Made by a program: the position numbers and the translations under genes. A stretch of DNA of 64,000 bases from NCBI GenBank assembly GCA_018343915.1, contig JABRWF010000003.1:3162001-3226000 (forward strand), given 5' to 3'. Below are positions 35,618 to 46,611 of this stretch, piece after piece. The stretch is from Agroathelia rolfsii (lineage: Eukaryota; Basidiomycota; Agaricomycetes; Amylocorticiales; Amylocorticiaceae). Under the pieces are notes generated by a model that saw only the letters and a list, made by a program, of their open reading frames with translations, was not told the DNA's origin and searched no databases. Position 1 is the stretch's first letter; the number at the start of each line of letters is the position of its first letter.

Positions 35618-37486
35618 TTAGATAAAACCTCGATCTCGATATCCAGCTCCATCATTGGGATGTCCATGTCCCAGACGGTGATGATAATCTGCAGCGCCGG
35701 CGTTGTAAGGAAGTGGAGGATACCGCCCATCGTGCTCCATATGCTCGCCGCCCGTAACCGCAGTCGCAGCCGGACCTCCAAACCTGGAAACAACACTATG
35801 GATATTACTAAACCAATCCTTTTGATATAGGTCAAACTTTGAGTACACACCCTGCATTCCGAATGTCGAAATACCGCTGTTGGAATTCGGCCAGTCTTCT
35901 CCGCACACGCCGCTCAACGTAGTCCTCCATCGGGCTGAGCTCCTCCACACGTCGCAGGAAATGTTCTATATCGAGCTTCAGCGCTGTCAGTTCCTTTTTC
36001 ATAGCCAGTGATTTTTCTGGCTCGCTCGAGCCACGCATGCGAGCGAGGTAAGATGCACAGAGAGTTGAGACGCCGCCTATATTATTCCTCATAAGATGCC
36101 TGATCATGAATGCGACAAACCCAAACACTAACCTATTAGTGCAATGATCAAAGATATCTTGAAAAAACGCATAAGAAACAAATTACAATGTTATACGGAA
36201 CGAATAGAGACTTACCTTGTTGCTCTTGATAATGGCTGCGAAACCCGTCGTAAGTGCACCAAGCGTAACCTAAAGTATCAGGCTATTGTTAAGACCACAT
36301 TGAATCCCCAAAAATGCCAAGAAAATAATTACCTGGAGTCCCACGGCCAAGTTCAACGCCCAAACTGTCTTGAGAGCTATTTATGCCGATGTCTTGAGCC
36401 AATGTTCATGGAGATGAACCAAATTACATTACCTTTTTTGGCACATTTATCTTTGGTAGACTTGACACCATCCAGAAGCTTCTCAATATGGGCCTTGGTC
36501 ATGTTTGATCTCGATTCTTTATCCTGTAAATATGCGATGGTCAAGAAATGAATAGTCGAAAAAGCACCATAGCTTACATCCTCATACGACTGACTTGACC
36601 GCTGCACGTCTGGACTATCGATGATTGTATCCCGCCTCGGACTGTTCCTCAGATCCGCCGTCTGTACCGTTGGCGGCGGCGGGCGCGGAGTCCTCGCGAA
36701 TAGTGCAGGCTGTGGCAAACCACTCCCAGGACCCATCTCAAGATCATGGTGGCGTGAACGGCGATGCGGCTGGCGCCCCTCCCTTTCATCATCAATCTCA
36801 TCACTGCTATGATACATCGTGCTGGAGGGCGTTGTCGTGTCAGCAGTCGGCTGCCGTGAATGAACCGGACGTTCCCTCGTCACTGCCGCCGCTCCCGACG
36901 GCCCGTTGACATGACCTGGACCCGGAGGACCGCCGCGAGACTGAGACTGTAGGTCGGTCCCATTCCGAGATAGCCCTCCCACCGGCTTCATCTCGACGGG
37001 AGAGTCTGTCACGTTGCAAGGCGTGTTATTACGTGACGAGCCCGTACCATTGCGGCTGGGCCTATTATCCCTATCGGCCGGATTTTGCGCGTGGCTGGAA
37101 CGTAAAGGGTCTGCTGAAGATGGCTCTCGCTCCCCCCTCGGTGGTCTGTCATCCAGATGTGGTGATCCGTCATTGGGAACGCCGTTCAAGGCCTGCCTCC
37201 GCATCGCGGATTCATCTGCGGACCTTCTGTTGTTTAGTGGAGGTCGAGTTGTGCCAGCACCAGCCCCAGAAGGTGCAGGTGCGTTGGCATTGCGGGTTGT
37301 TGGCTGTTGAGACGAGGTGCGGGATAACGATGCACTGGGTCTTTGTTGTTGTTGTTGTTGTCTTGTTGCGCCAGCACCGGGAAAACCAGCCTGTGCGGGT
37401 GCGTGGGATACGTCGCCCTGTGATGATCTCCGCTGTCTGCTAGCGGTAGGACGAGTGTTCGATGGGTCTTTTCTTGCTCTGTCCAT
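35618..37486 (-). CDS. SLATT-domain two-TM protein with disordered N-terminus (paralogue 2)
   Basis: Second copy of the pair, same strand and same plan as its downstream neighbour. A Pro/Arg/Ser-rich disordered region of about 310 residues (including a QQQQQQ run) ends at SSQSYEDV. Then come DKESRSNMTKAHIEKLLDGV, TM1 (TVWALNLAVGLQVTLGALTT), TM2 (ISLIIALIGGVSTLCASYLA), the shared RMRGSSEPEKS signature, and a long amphipathic region (VERRVRRRLAEFQQRYFDI). The tail (AGFGGPAATAVTGGEHMEHD onward) is Gly/His/Tyr-rich and unlike paralogue 1. The splice positions around TM1 match those in paralogue 1 (split after GVQ/GLQ and before ISL), which supports duplication of a whole gene. Start at 37486 (MDRARKDPS), stop TAA at 35618. 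Confidence 0.82.
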
Positions 37487-39341
37487 CGTGTGGGTTTGCT
37501 TGGGCGAAGGTATGAGCTCTTATGTGGACGATGAAGAGTGGTAGCAACAACAAGAGGAGGGGGTGGGGGAGGTGTGGTAAGGGTGGGAGAGACAGATAAG
37601 TGAACGAGGAGCTAGAGTCTTTATGTATAAAGAGTAAAAGGCGCGATTGCAGTGGATCACATCAGAAAAGATGGCACAAAAAGGACGAGGATATATTTGA
37701 GTTTGGCATGCAAGCTACGTTGATATTGATCTAGAAGGGCTGCTGTAAAACGTAAGGAGTTCCTGGCCTGCTAGTGGCACACCTCGGCATCTCTGCGAAC
37801 ATAACTTGAAGTAATTAATGTGATTGAGAGATGGGTGAGTCAAGGATAAGAAGTCACCTATGGCAATTGAATCCATATCCGGGGTGCGGGAGTAGTGTGT
37901 ACTGTAAACAGCTAGGCCAGCATCTAAATACAGCTAGATATCCGACGTGGAGGGTTTTTTGCATGATGGGTTCGGGGACGGACACGAGGAAAGTGCGCGG
38001 AAGCTACGATGAATACAACACCTATACGGGTGTATTCATTTGGTGTGGATCAAAGAAGAAACGGGAGAAGGTTGTAGTGAATATTGTAGCACAAGGCAAA
38101 GTCACATCACAAATCTTCCAATTCCAGGCCCGGTAAAATTTCAAGACAGTAGTACACCAACAAGACGCCGTTAACTTCCAAAAGTAGTATCAACTAAGCG
38201 CCCTGATGACTTCTTTCGCTATCAAAAAAAAAGCTGCTTCATAGATGTCAATGCTTGGAGTGTGTGCGCCCAGAGAACCACATACCATTCCCAAGATCCA
38301 TCCACTAGCGGACAGCAGCAGCGCCGCATCTGGCTCCAACAGACAGCTCACGACGACATGCCACCCAGACTGTGCTCGGTCAAAAACTTGAGAAGAAAAC
38401 GCAGAGTTATCAGATTGGCGCTATCAAGGGAGCTCGGGCAGTATTTTGAGTCCTTTTTTCTTCTTCTTTGATCTCGAGGTGACTGCCGTCATGCAAGTAG
38501 CAAATGTTCGCGTAAAACATGCACAGGAGCGTAGCGAAAATGGCCCTACCGCGGTGAGGGGATTGCGCGTGATGGACATGAATGTCTCGAAATAGACATA
38601 ATTAAATTGGAGACAGTTTACGGCCAGCGCCAGTGTCTTTGGTCAAATGAGGACTAGTACAGAATGACGTAGGAGTCCAAGTGACTAGTTGGTGGTGCTG
38701 CCAGCCCACACACCCAAAGCTTGTCCACCAAAAGCGGCGCATTGGGCCAACCTACATGGATTCATGACTGGATTTACTAGTGTGATGACAAATACACATT
38801 AGTACCATAGACTAAATAACACAATAACTAAATGGACAACTCTCATAAATAGCTTTGTTGAAGACCTCAAGTCCATGACGTCGCATTATCATCAAGTTGC
38901 ATCATCCGTTTACGCTATCAACACGACAAAAAGGCATTGAGCTCCTGACAGAATGAATACACCGGGCGGGTCTGGAGCACCCGCGCCTAACACCTCACGT
39001 TAGCCTATCTTCGGCCAGCGGTAATCACATGCGACATTCCACGCAGTCAAAAAGACAATTCATTTCATGGATAACAACAGCAAAGCGGATCTTAATACAC
39101 CGCCAATCTTCGACCAAAGGAAAGAGGGAGTCCATTAAATATTCTTCATCCTGCATTGATTGTATGCGCGGATCACGCGTCGGTGATTGCATGGTAGAAA
39201 GTGCATGAACATCTGACATTCGGTTGGTTTGATAATACATAAAAGGAGCGCGCGAGCATGCTTGATTTTTGAAGCAACGGGTAATCGGTATGAAAAAAAG
39301 GGCTGCTATTCTATGCTCCAGTGACAAAATGTTGACGTAGT
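37487..39341. other. 1.85-kb gene-free spacer
   Basis: Upstream of SLATT paralogue 2 and downstream of SDH4. Short motif-less open frames only (for example 37831-38136 and 38262-38471); no RNA gene or transposon feature recognised. Confidence 0.5.
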
Positions 39342-40072
39342 CTATGCGCCCCATACTCTTGCAATGAGTTCGGTCAAGCCTATGAAAATGACTCATGTTA
39401 AGAAAACGAAAACGCGTGGGGAAGGTGTGCAAAAACTGTCTTACCGATGTCGTTGGTGTTGAATTGGTAGATACCCACGAGAACACCCACGGTGGAAGCG
39501 CGAAGGGTCCATGACATAATAGGACCAAGGATGGGGAACTTGCGCTTGTGCAAGTAGTCAACGAGCATGGAGTCAAACTTTTTTTTTCATTTCGCAAAGA
39601 GATGAGAAATCTAGTGCGGACAATCCAAAAGATATATACGCACGCCAATGTGACTGTGGACAACGAGTGAGAGACCGAGGATGCCATCCAGGACGGGATA
39701 CGCGCTTCCGGAAGTGACAAACGCCGCGCCCGTGAGCGGAATCAACGCCGCAGAGAGCAGACGTTCAAATGCCCAGTGGTGCGAGCCATGCGCCTTGGAG
39801 GGAGGAGGAAATGATGTGGGATCGTTCACAGTGCCCTTGTAAATGGCTGAAAGACATCAGTTGTTGGTGGTAATTGCGATATATTCCATTGAGATGCTTA
39901 CGACCGCCGGGAACATAAGGATGTTCAGTGGTTGTTGTTGCTGCTAAAGAAGATATGAGCTTTTTTGTTGGATGTGGCATGCTGATACATCCATACCCCT
40001 CCTGGCTGCAACACGAGCAAGAATGGGTGTCTGTCTACGGACAGCAGAGCGGAGGAGCAGCGAGGAGGACAT
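39342..40072 (-). CDS. SDH4: succinate dehydrogenase membrane anchor subunit (CybS)
   Basis: Small cytochrome b anchor subunit of respiratory complex II in the mitochondrial inner membrane. A basic presequence (MSSSLLLRSAVRRQTPILAR) is followed by GTVNDPTSFPPPSKAHGSHH and HWAFERLLSAALIPLTGAAF with the first TM helix. The heme and ubiquinone motif HSHIGFDSMLVDYLHKRKF is intact, assembled over an intron at about 39575-39645. The last short exon encodes GLTELIARVWGA and a TAG at 39342. Three TM helices are expected and seen. Start at 40072 is the ATG nearest the presequence; the gene is divergent from the DnaJ gene with 189 bp between starts. Confidence 0.93.
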
Positions 40073-40261
40073 GGTCAAGAGTTGTTGGATGGCAAGGATC
40101 GTTCCGGCACACGAGTGACCGACTGGATTGATGCGCCAGCCAATCACAGACGCCGAATATTGCCCGGATTCAGGCTCCGCCCCTGCCTTGCTGCTTGCAG
40201 TGGCTGCTGCTAGTAAGCAGTCCTATAGCAGCTACAGCAGCCATTCTTCATCGTATTCACC

Positions 40262-42027
40262 ATGGATGGCCAGGTGCTGCAATCACGGCCGTTGCAGCCG
40301 CATATCGCGTCCAGCTGTGGACAATGCAATACCGCGCTCGAGTTTCCTGTCCCATCGCCTCAGCCAAAGCCATCGACGATTCTCCAAATCCGATGCTTCA
40401 ACTGCCAGGCCGTATATTCACATGCCTTCTACCCCACACAGCTTCCTCCGTCAGTCGTTGCTGCTACCTCTTCTAGGCCAAATAGCACACCCCCTTCATC
40501 TGCAGCAAATGGAAAGAAGACGAGAAAGATTGGCACGCAGGAGCGGCCTCTCGAAACGAGATATTATGATATATTGGGCGTAGAAGTCACCGCTACTACG
40601 GACGATATCAAAAAGGCATATCGTCAGTCTCATAGGCTGCATCTATTTGAACTCTCTAATCTTACTCCATAACTATAGGTCGGCTGGCCATCAAGCACCA
40701 TCCAGACAAGAACCCCGATGATCCCCATGCGGAAGAGCGATTCAAGGAAATCGCTATTGCATACCAAACATTATCAGACCCTGAGCTTCGCAAGAAGTAC
40801 AACGAATTCGGGCACAAGGAGAGTGCTCCTGAAGGAGGGTATGCAGCCTTATCTAGACATAGCTTCACGTATCATACCACTCATTCAACGATTCAACAGC
40901 TTTGTCGACCCTGAGGAAGTCTTCGGCGCCATGTTTGGCGGGGAACGCTTCATACCCATCATAGGCCACATCAGTCTCGCACTCGACATGAAGGCTGCAA
41001 TGCAAGAGTCGGAAGATGATGATGTTGATGAGTCCAAGCCAGTCCAGCGCGATGCCAAAGGCCGTCCCATACTAAGCGAAGAGGAGAAGGCTAAGAAGGA
41101 GGCCAAGGAGAAACAGTTCGCTGAAGAGGTTTTATTTTCTCTTCGTTTTGCATTCCTGTTTTGCATTACTGATGGATGCAGAAAGCGAAAATCCGCGAAG
41201 ATCGTGTTCAACAGCTCGTCAAAGAGTTGGAACGCAAATTGAGTATCTTTACGGAATCCGCCACCGGACCATACGACCGTGATGTCACCAACAGTTGGAG
41301 GACGATATGTCAGCTTGAAGCCGAGTACGCTATCTCGTTTCTCTGCTCATCTGGTTGACCATCTCAATGATAGACCATCCCCAACAGTGGTTTGAAGAAG
41401 GAGTCGTACGGTGTCGAACTCCTCCAGACAATCGGCTTCGTTTACGTTGCCAAAGCGAAACACCATCTGGCCGCTCGCCAGACTTTCATGGGTGTCGGCG
41501 GCTGGCTTCATAATGTTTCCGGCAAATACCATGTCTTCAGTGAAACGTAAGCACACTTGAAACCGACCTCTTGTCGTTGATTACTCAAGATAAATTAGAG
41601 TATCCACTCTACGCTCTGCAATCGAGCTGAAAGCAGCCTTTGATCAAATTCAGGCTGCGGAGAAGGCCGGAAACCTGACGCCAGAAGAAAAACAACGTCT
41701 GGAAGATCAAGCCGCAGAGAAAGGCATGCGTGCTTTGTTTAAGGTGCGATCGGTTTTTCTTTCTCCTTGATTTATTATCTCATCTGGTTTCCTATCCATT
41801 AGGGGGCTAAATTGGAAATCGAATCCGTCCTGCGGGAGACATGTGACCACGTGCTGGGAGACAACACTCTGCCTCCAAGCAAGTTAGAATTACGGGCTAT
41901 CGCACTCCAACTTCTCGGCGAGGCTTACATGGCCGTCAAGAAGGAAGAGGAGGAGGCAAAGGAGGAGGCGGAATACGTCCGCATCGAGACTAAGAACAGC
42001 CGCGAACGCGATCGCACATCACGATGA
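40262..42027 (+). CDS. DnaJ-X domain co-chaperone (Caj1/Djp1 type)
   Basis: Hsp40 co-chaperone. The first 100 residues are specific, with [10 protein letters not shown] and [14 protein letters not shown] forming a CxxC pair that may bind zinc. The J domain follows: [40 protein letters not shown] with the HPD triad, then [40 protein letters not shown] segment opens the X domain (DnaJ-X), which continues to the charged C-terminus ([11 protein letters not shown]). Six or so exons. In yeast, relatives Djp1 and Caj1 help import of peroxisomal or membrane proteins. The zinc-finger-like N-terminus is an addition to the yeast plan; its role is unknown. Confidence 0.9.
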
Positions 42028-42171
42028 AGGAAGCATGAGGTGTAGACTCGCTTATGCACGAACATCTTACGACATTTTTTGCATGATTAACTTAAAGCAA
42101 CACCTTTTTTTTGCATACATGTAATGTCTCATTATCATCCATCCGTTAATTGCCATGTCAATATAAGTTTT

Positions 42172-43887
42172 CTATGACTGTTGCTCTGACGGTGCCTCAG
42201 AAGTTTCCACTACGACGGGGCCCGGTGCGGATTCTCCCTGGGTGCTGGCAGCCGCCGATTCGTTAATTTTAGCGTTCTTCCCTTTACCAGGTGGTGGTGG
42301 GACGTATTTCTTCTCCTAAATAAATCAATTCACTTGAGAAACATACCAACCACATTTAAGAGTTGCACCCTTACCTTTTTCTTCTTTTCAGGCTTCGCAT
42401 TCGGATCCGGGTACGCCAACTTTTCGACCTGCTGCCACTCCTCGTTGGCCTCGAACTCTTTCCGGATCGGTGCCAGCAGACGAGTGATGGCAGCTGTCAC
42501 CGCTGCCTTCAAATCACCCGGGTGCACGTTCTTGGCCGCAAAATCATCCTTGAGCTCCTGGTAATCCTTGTAATGCTTCGCGCCACCTCCAAACTTGGCA
42601 TTCAGCTCGATCGAGAACACGGTCCCCTCGGGTGCATCCTTGGAGATGAACGGCTCCTGATCGATGTCGTCGGCGTCCTGGCCCCTGCCCTCGTCGGCGC
42701 TGGCGCCTGTCTCCCCTCGCGCACGCTCGGTGCGCAGTTGGCTGATGGGGATCAGCACGGCTTCGATGAACGCGAGCAGGCCGTTTTCGGTCACGTTGCC
42801 TTCTTCGCAAAAGGCCTTCTTGATCTTGCTCTTGATCACCTCGGGCGGGTCCAGGAAGTCAATCTTCGAATTCGGGTCGGAGGAGGACATTTTGCCGCCT
42901 GCTAGACCAGGGACCATGGCGTTCATGAGATGGGCACGTTTGGCGTAGCCAAGTCTGGGTAGGTAGAGCTCGGCGAAGGTGAAGATCTTACGCTGTGTGT
43001 GTATGGCATTTGTTGTATGAGCGCATAGGATCGACAGCGGTAAAAGTTGATATTCTTGAAAAGAAGAAACTGACTTGATCTACACCACCAAATTGGAAAT
43101 CAACATCGAGATACTGCTCGTCGAGGGCCTGAAGGCCGGGGTAGAGCAGTCCACTGAGCAAAGGGCTTTCTACTTGCTTGACGACCTCCGCACCGGCCTT
43201 TTTGGCATCGTGCTCGGTGACGGTTGCACAGAGCCTGTAGTTGTCAAGATTGTACTCCTTCGTGAGTTGGTAAGACGATCCCTCAACGAAGTGCAGTTTT
43301 GATGTGGGTATGCCAAGGGATTTGAAAACGGTCAAGAGGATGAATTTGTAGTATTTTGTGCGGTGGGAGACTAGCTCCAGTGGGGCTTTGAGGTTATCTA
43401 GGAATGCATGGACATCTACAGTTGAAGATGCAGGGCTAAGATTCATTGTGTTCGCGAGTGTTGATCATCGTTTTTACTTGCCTGCCAATAGTACCTTTAC
43501 CTGTGGGACTTATTTGCATAGCTGAATACACGCCTCATGTGATTGACACGTACCTCAACACCTGCCCTCAAAAAGTCGGCGATCTTCGTCAATGGGACAA
43601 AGTAACCGATATGCGCTATAACAGTAATTGTTGGATACACGCCAATCGACCGAGATAGGTATCACATACGTCTACCAGTTGGTGCAGTACCTGTACACAC
43701 ATGCCCATCAATCGGATGCCTAAAAAACATAGACCAGGTGGATATACGCACCCCAGTAGCATTTTGGTGTCTTGTTCTCGGCGAGGATATTCTTAATGAT
43801 ATCAGCACCGAGAACTTCTTGGAGTCTACGGGTGATAAGATCGTATTTGGTTTGAGCTTCTGGTGAGAGCTCGGTAGTGGCGGACAT
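42172..43887 (-). CDS. TYS1: cytosolic tyrosyl-tRNA synthetase
   Basis: Class Ic synthetase charging tRNA-Tyr in the cytosol. The start at 43887 gives [20 protein letters not shown] and ends the first exon at [10 protein letters not shown] 21-nt microexon (43670-43690) codes TAPTGR; the next exon opens [19 protein letters not shown], so the HIGH-type motif PHIGY is split. A 19-nt microexon (43482-43500, VKVLLA) follows, then a 66-bp GC-AG intron (43416-43481), then [15 protein letters not shown]. The KMSKS motif appears as [16 protein letters not shown]. The protein ends with a Lys-rich and then low-complexity tail ([14 protein letters not shown]...SEAPSEQQS), stop TAG at 42172. It would be easy to misread the region around 43446 as a start because one intron is open in frame. 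Confidence 0.93.
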
Positions 43888-44251
43888 TAGACAAGATTGG
43901 GCAAGTTCTAAGTGCTAACCAGGTCTAATCACTACAGCCAAGTGACTCGGCCAGCAGTCACAATGTTAGGGGCTTTGATTGCCAAATCAGGTAGTAAAAC
44001 GTTGCACAACAATGCAACCATCCCAGTGCCTTGTGACTACCTCACTCTCTCATTTGCACAACGAGTGTCGGATTGCCTAAAAAAAATTTGCGCTTATTTA
44101 AATAGAAAGCATTATAGATCAGTCAAAAATCTTATCGCTATGATAACGATCACTCTGCATATGTATCAGCATTAAGTTGGGTCCTAGTTATGGTTATAGA
44201 CGTAATAGTACAAAATCCAGATTTGAAGGGCGTCCAGGTTGCTGGTATCGT
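43888..44251. other. short spacer (TyrRS promoter)
   Basis: 364 bp holding the TyrRS upstream region and the 3' end of the DUF6533 gene. Nothing else was seen. Confidence 0.6.
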
Positions 44252-46050
44252 TTATGGCGTATGCAAATCATGTAATGCGATATTTTCCTCATCGACAAAC
44301 GTCATGTCATAATGGCTATCCGATATTGCACTGAAAACAGTCGTAAACACCATAGACTCCTTTTCGGGTTCTCTGGCATGTGTTCTTCTGGAGAGAACGA
44401 AAAACATGACACGGTTGCATAGCACAGAGTGGATAACGCGATGTGGGCTGGATAAGTTGTGTTTAGATGCTTCAGACCTAAGATATTACAATATGCTGAA
44501 CAATCGACATACGCAGCAAGCCAATTTGTAAGAGAGGGCTAGATGGTTTAGATGAGTTGTCAGATGAAAGCATGACTGGACGTATGACGCACGGGGCCAA
44601 TAGCAGGAACCAGTACGTTTGCAATGGTTAGGCCTAAAGATGTGTAAGCAATGAGATCGTTTTAGCCCTATTTGTTCGTTACCTAAGAGATATAGATAGA
44701 AAAGAAAGCCTAGAGATATCGGTGAGCCAGCAGTAAACTAAAGTCTGATGATGATTGGTACCATCTTGATATAATTTTGTTATCCAAGATACCCGTGATC
44801 GACGCACTGGAAATCAGAGGGTATTAAATCTGCGATCAATAGAGACTGGGTGTATTGCGCACGATGATAGAAGGCGCGAATCATGGTTAATACTACGATG
44901 TCTTGGGAGCACGTTAGTTGCCACCCCTGTAATTTATTTTCCTTCTTAGTACTTACATGTTTCGCCAACGAGTAGCATAACCCACGCCAAGAAGATTATC
45001 CGGCTAATGAAGTCAACATTATGATGCATTCCCGGTATGGCGAGTACTCCATGTCTCACCTAGGATCTGAGGCAAAATAGCAGCCCAAGGCATTGTTAGG
45101 ACCGGGTCCATCTATCAGAAGCCAAAAATCAACGATTTATTCCAAGTCATTATGCAGGACTCCTGACAGTGTATAGATTTCAGCTCATAATGTGTTGCAA
45201 CAACAGCTATAGCCATCAACGACTTCAAACGGGAGATACATTGAATTAGTTGAACGATGGACAAGAAACGTTATGAAGGGGACGGACTGAGAATGCGAGA
45301 GCTAGCGATATCAGTATCCAGCGATTCCTCTCCCAAAGAGCAGCCGTTCTCAACCCGAGAATAACTGAGAATAAAGCGATATGTATTAGTATGAAGAGAT
45401 CTCAAGAGGGGGAAATAAACTGCTTGCCTTCTGATATCACTGCTCCAATTACGATGAACCCTAGTGACGGTCTTGAGAGCCAACCGAATTAGAAAAGCAA
45501 ACCCACTCTCACAAGTAAATACTTTGACTTCCTTTTCGCATGCCTAGATCCAATTTAATACATGAATATCTTATTCAAAAGCTAGGAGAGTGGCAGCCTA
45601 CATCAGGGGTAATTTTGGCTACAACCACTGTAAACAGGGATCAAGCACCCATGGGGCATAGGAAAGACGGCTAGTAGACACACCGTGAAGACTTATGCAT
45701 GTGTCAATGAATGGCAGGTAGCGATTCAAGTAGAACAGGACTGTCCCAACGCTCAACCCCGCCGGCCACACGAAGGTGACTTCTTGGTCCAGAGTTACAA
45801 GATAATCATACGCCTATAATAAGCAGCTACCCCTCAACAAAAGATAGCAATATCGTATGGACTTGATGCGTACCAAAAGACAGGTTGAGGCAGCCAGGGT
45901 ATAGCGTTCGAGGAAAGTTAAGATGACTTGATTGGCGTCCCTAGTCTAAGTTTAGGGTTTTTGACATGAGACCGGAGAATTTGACTGGTTTGACAGCACA
46001 AGATCAAAACTGCCTACCACATACGAAAGCAGTTCCACGCCTCCGGACAT
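44252..46050 (-). CDS. DUF6533-domain multi-pass membrane protein, 15 short exons
   Basis: Agaricomycete-specific integral membrane family of unknown function. The spliced model, fully in frame through 15 exons, begins MSGGVELLSY and carries the diagnostic DUF6533 sequence AYDYLVTLDQEVTFVWPAGL. Further helices and landmarks: FTWFIVIGAVISEVILGLRT, AALWERNRWILISLALAFS, GPGPNNALGCYFASDP, RIIFLAWVMLLVGETYIVVL, TMIRAFYHRAQYTQSLLIAD, GFLFYLYLLGLTIANVLVPA and RVIHSVLCNRVMFFVLSRRT. It ends FVDEENIALHDLHTP at a TAA at 44252. About seven TM helices are expected. Exons are as short as 33 nt (45428-45460), and the intron after that one is GC-AG (45365-45427). Because no exon is long, the gene is invisible to simple frame scanning. 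Confidence 0.85.
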
Positions 46051-46611
46051 GCCAGTCTGTTCTCAACACCGTACAGTACTAGCTAGCATGAGAGGATGAA
46101 GACAGGACGGTACCGCTGGATGCAGTCTTCAAATTTCAAATGGCTGTGAAGCGCCGATAGGACCCTGAGCTGGAAGGAACCCTCTGAACTGACAACCCGC
46201 AGAACCTGAAGCCGTTTTACGTGGCATTTATGGGGATATAAACCCTTGCTTAGTAATATGGCATCTTGTCATACATCAACAAAATTGACGATCAGAAGCG
46301 GTCTTAGAGTTCTCTGACGGCCGCGGCATACATAGTCAATGTGTCATTACAGTCGGACTCCTCTGAGGTCATAAACACTCTAAAGCCGCGCTTCTTTCAT
46401 TTCCCGGTTTTGCTTGTATATTTTCTCACCGCTCCGACAGACTGCCTTATAAAGCAGTTACCATACCGGTCATCGCTTACCTGTAGGCAGTGATAGTGAT
46501 ATAAATAAAGTTCTCATTGCGACTCGAGTACATGACACTCTAAGTCTCTAACAGAATGAACAAGGGCGTAGTTCATTGCATAGCTTGCTAACTAGCTATA
46601 AACACAATACA
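46051..46611. other. intergenic spacer
   Basis: Upstream of the DUF6533 gene and downstream of the decayed NTPase-like gene. No supported feature. Confidence 0.5.

Noticed and set aside
39025..39720. 231-codon minus frame over SDH4
   Set aside because: Reads through SDH4 introns and past its stop; only the SDH4 frame carries the HSHIGFD motif.
43000..43446. TyrRS starting at 43446 (MNLSPASS...)
   Set aside because: Those residues come from the GC-AG intron; the true N-terminus with the HIGH region lies upstream.
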